A stretch of DNA of 64,000 nt from an uncultured Paracoccaceae bacterium. GTDB lineage: Bacteria; Pseudomonadota; Alphaproteobacteria; Rhodobacterales; Rhodobacteraceae. The notes under the pieces are model-generated. The model did not search any database. It was not told the DNA's origin and saw only the letters and a list, made by a program, of their open reading frames with translations. The number at the start of each line of letters is the position of its first letter. Within the stretch, counting starts at the first letter, position 1. A program made the position numbers and the translations under genes. Shown piece after piece: positions 62,990 through 64,000 of the stretch. The stretch spans positions 248,001 through 312,000 of the forward strand of contig CANMMF010000004.1 in the NCBI GenBank assembly GCA_947498985.1, written 5' to 3'.

Positions 62990-63017
62990 CTTGTTGGTCT
63001 TGTCGGGCGGCCTGCCC

Positions 63018-63617
63018 TCAGCCGCGCGCGCGCCCGACCAGCGTCCAGGCCGCAGGCAGGATCAGCGCCGCCAGCGCCAGCTTGATGGCGTCGCCCAGCA
63101 GGAACGGCGTGAGCCCCCAGGCCAGGATCGGCTTGTCCCAGCCATAAAGCATGCCCAGCCAGATCAGCCCCGGCACATAGATCAGCACATTGCCGATCAG
63201 CATCGCACCGGCCATGCTGGGCGCGCTCCGATCCCAGCCGCGACGCGCCAGCAGCCCCAGCGCAACGGTGGCCAGCACGTAGCCCAGAAGGTAGCCGCCG
63301 GTGCCGCCCATCATGTAGCTGAGCCCGTAGGCCTCGGCGGAAGAGCCTGCAAACACGTCGAACCCCAGCGCGCCGACCAGCATGTAGCCCAGGATCGTGA
63401 CCAGCCCCAGCCGTGCGCCATACGCCGCGCCGATGGTCAGCACCGCAAAGGTGCCCATGGTGACCGGCACCGGCCACATCGGCACGCGGATCTTCGCCGC
63501 GATGGCCAGCACCGCGATGCCCAGCACAACCAGCGCCGCCTGCTTGAGCCGCAGCCCGATCCCGTCCTGCGCCCCGAACACCTCGGCCAGCACGTCGTTT
63601 CTCATCGTCAGGTTCAT
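63018..63617 (-). CDS. bioY: biotin transporter substrate-binding subunit BioY
   Basis: Membrane S-component of the ECF biotin transporter, which can work with or without the energising module. The 199-residue protein has about six membrane helices and the BioY signatures 'AAKIRVPMWPVPVTMGTFAVLTIGAAYG', 'GALGFDVFAGSS' and 'MMGGTGGYLLGYVLA'. GGGGACG precedes the ATG at 63617. No bioM or bioN is next to it, which is common in this group. Confidence 0.93.
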   Translation of the reverse strand: MNLTMRNDVLAEVFGAQDGIGLRLKQAALVVLGIAVLAIAAKIRVPMWPVPVTMGTFAVLTIGAAYGARLGLVTILGYMLVGALGFDVFAGSSAEAYGLSYMMGGTGGYLLGYVLATVALGLLARRGWDRSAPSMAGAMLIGNVLIYVPGLIWLGMLYGWDKPILAWGLTPFLLGDAIKLALAALILPAAWTLVGRARG

Positions 63618-63885
63618 CTCGTCCCCCGTTTGTCAGGAATATTGCCCCATTAACTGCCGTAATTGCTGCGCCGCCGCAAGCATGGTTGCGCTGCCGGAGC
63701 CATCAAATTTGCAAACCAAGACTTAACAGATGCAAATATTTCGCCTAGATTTCACCCGAAAAGACCCATGTCTCGCCCCTGCGCCACAGCCCATTTCTTC
63801 TCTTCAAAAATACCGCCGGGGGGTCTGGGGGGCTGGACCCCCAGCGGGTCGGCGCGCGAAGCGCGGCGAACCTTTCTGCTGCCGC
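63618..63885. other. non-coding region upstream of bioY
   Basis: No gene is supported between bioY and the terminator at 63886. The part nearest bioY (about 63700-63760) is relatively AT-rich, contains two copies of TGCAAA about 20 bases apart and probably holds the bioY promoter. I found no clear BioR-type palindrome. The rest contains a copy of the dispersed hairpin element (63794-63844). Confidence 0.4.
63794..63844 (-). repeat. dispersed hairpin + CCGGCG-TATTT-GAGAAGAAA element, copy 3
   Basis: Read on the minus strand: the stem CTGGGGG/CCCCCAG (63825-63844), then ACCCCCCGGCGGTATTTTTG and AAGAGAAGAAA. It matches the copies at 6921-6970 and 12421-12488 in both order and spacing of hairpin, CCGGCG-TATTT box and purine tail. 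It lies between the terminator of the gene at the window end and bioY. Confidence 0.78.
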
Positions 63886-63921
63886 AAAAAAAACCGCCCC
63901 CCGGATCTTTCGGAGGGCGGT
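63886..63921 (-). terminator. terminator of the leftward gene at the window end
   Basis: On the minus strand ACCGCCC and GGGCGGT arms with further G-C pairs around CCGAAAGATCCGG are followed by eight T residues. It lies 21 bases after the stop of the partial gene. Confidence 0.85.
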
Positions 63922-63942
63922 CATCCAAAAAAACACCCCGCG

Positions 63943-64000
63943 TCAGGAGATCCGGTTGAGCAACTCAAGCAGCGACGCCTTCGCATCGCCGTAGAACATC
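63943..64000 (-). CDS. pntB: 3' end of a leftward gene, probably NAD(P) transhydrogenase beta subunit
   Basis: Nineteen codons are visible, ending 'MFYGDAKASLLELLNRIS' and TGA. The 'FYGDAK/FGDAK' stretch followed by a short helix is the usual C-terminus of PntB, the membrane and NADP-binding subunit of proton-translocating transhydrogenase. A terminator directly follows. Because only the last residues are present, the name rests on this short match. Confidence 0.55.
   Translation of the reverse strand, partial: MFYGDAKASLLELLNRIS

Noticed and set aside
63618-63760. BioR operator before bioY
   Set aside because: No good match to the expected short TTAT...ATAA palindrome was found; only two TGCAAA copies are visible.

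Overview
The window is 64 kb of GC-rich DNA (roughly two-thirds G+C by eye) with dense, often overlapping genes. Gene order and protein features fit an alphaproteobacterium of the order Rhodobacterales, most likely a marine member of the roseobacter group. The main reasons are the lptF-lptG-lptD-surA-pdxA-rsmA run, a roseobacter-type formate dehydrogenase locus with DUF3305, DUF3306, DUF6494 and DUF6505 partners, and a complete DMSP lyase gene (dddP).

Layout. Positions 1-7810 (+): LPS export (lptF, lptG, lptD), the periplasmic chaperone SurA, PdxA and RsmA, read as one tightly coupled operon. Positions 8057-18104 (mostly -): a DUF4167 protein, prmC-prfA, a DUF1499 protein, an agmatinase-family enzyme, an M20 amidohydrolase, mazG (+), a divergent HisA-like barrel, and acpP-fabG-fabD. 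Positions 18244-23397: a cytochrome b561-YceI fusion, rpsF-rpsR-rplI, an XRE regulator and the trigger factor.

Positions 23597-42007 form a large formate dehydrogenase locus. On the minus strand it runs DUF3305 - DUF3306 - TorD-like chaperone - small TAT protein - alpha - beta - secreted 185-aa protein - gamma - WD40/cytochrome c - 41-aa membrane peptide - response regulator. A sensor kinase is convergent with the regulator. On the far side lie a multi-cluster ferredoxin-like protein, a cytochrome c with a shrunken tungstate/molybdate-binding-like domain, DUF6494, the Fe-S carrier ApbC/Mrp, a biotin/lipoate-ligase-like protein and DUF6505. The parts suggest Tat-exported Mo/W formate oxidation, electron flow to the membrane cytochrome b and c-type hemes, cofactor and cluster delivery, and dedicated two-component control. 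The response regulator lacks the GAFTGA loop needed to engage sigma-54.

Positions 42240-52712: tamB-tamA, an ankyrin-repeat gene broken by an in-frame amber codon, a four-copy ~65-bp repeat array directly downstream of tRNA-Leu(UAG), a stand-alone Hint protein, a 14-bp minisatellite and the Nnr bifunctional NAD(P)HX repair enzyme. Positions 52936-64000: an RTX-type calcium-binding protein, glnB-glnA, an MltB-like lytic transglycosylase, a membrane protein whose ribosome binding site is buried in a perfect 9-bp stem, a DUF3445 heme N-demethylase-like protein, dddP, an endonuclease/phosphatase-family protein, an alpha/beta hydrolase-OsmC fusion, bioY and the 3' end of a probable pntB.

No prophage, insertion sequence, CRISPR array or rRNA operon is visible. 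The least conventional material is in the formate dehydrogenase accessory genes and in several intergenic repeat or RNA-structure elements.
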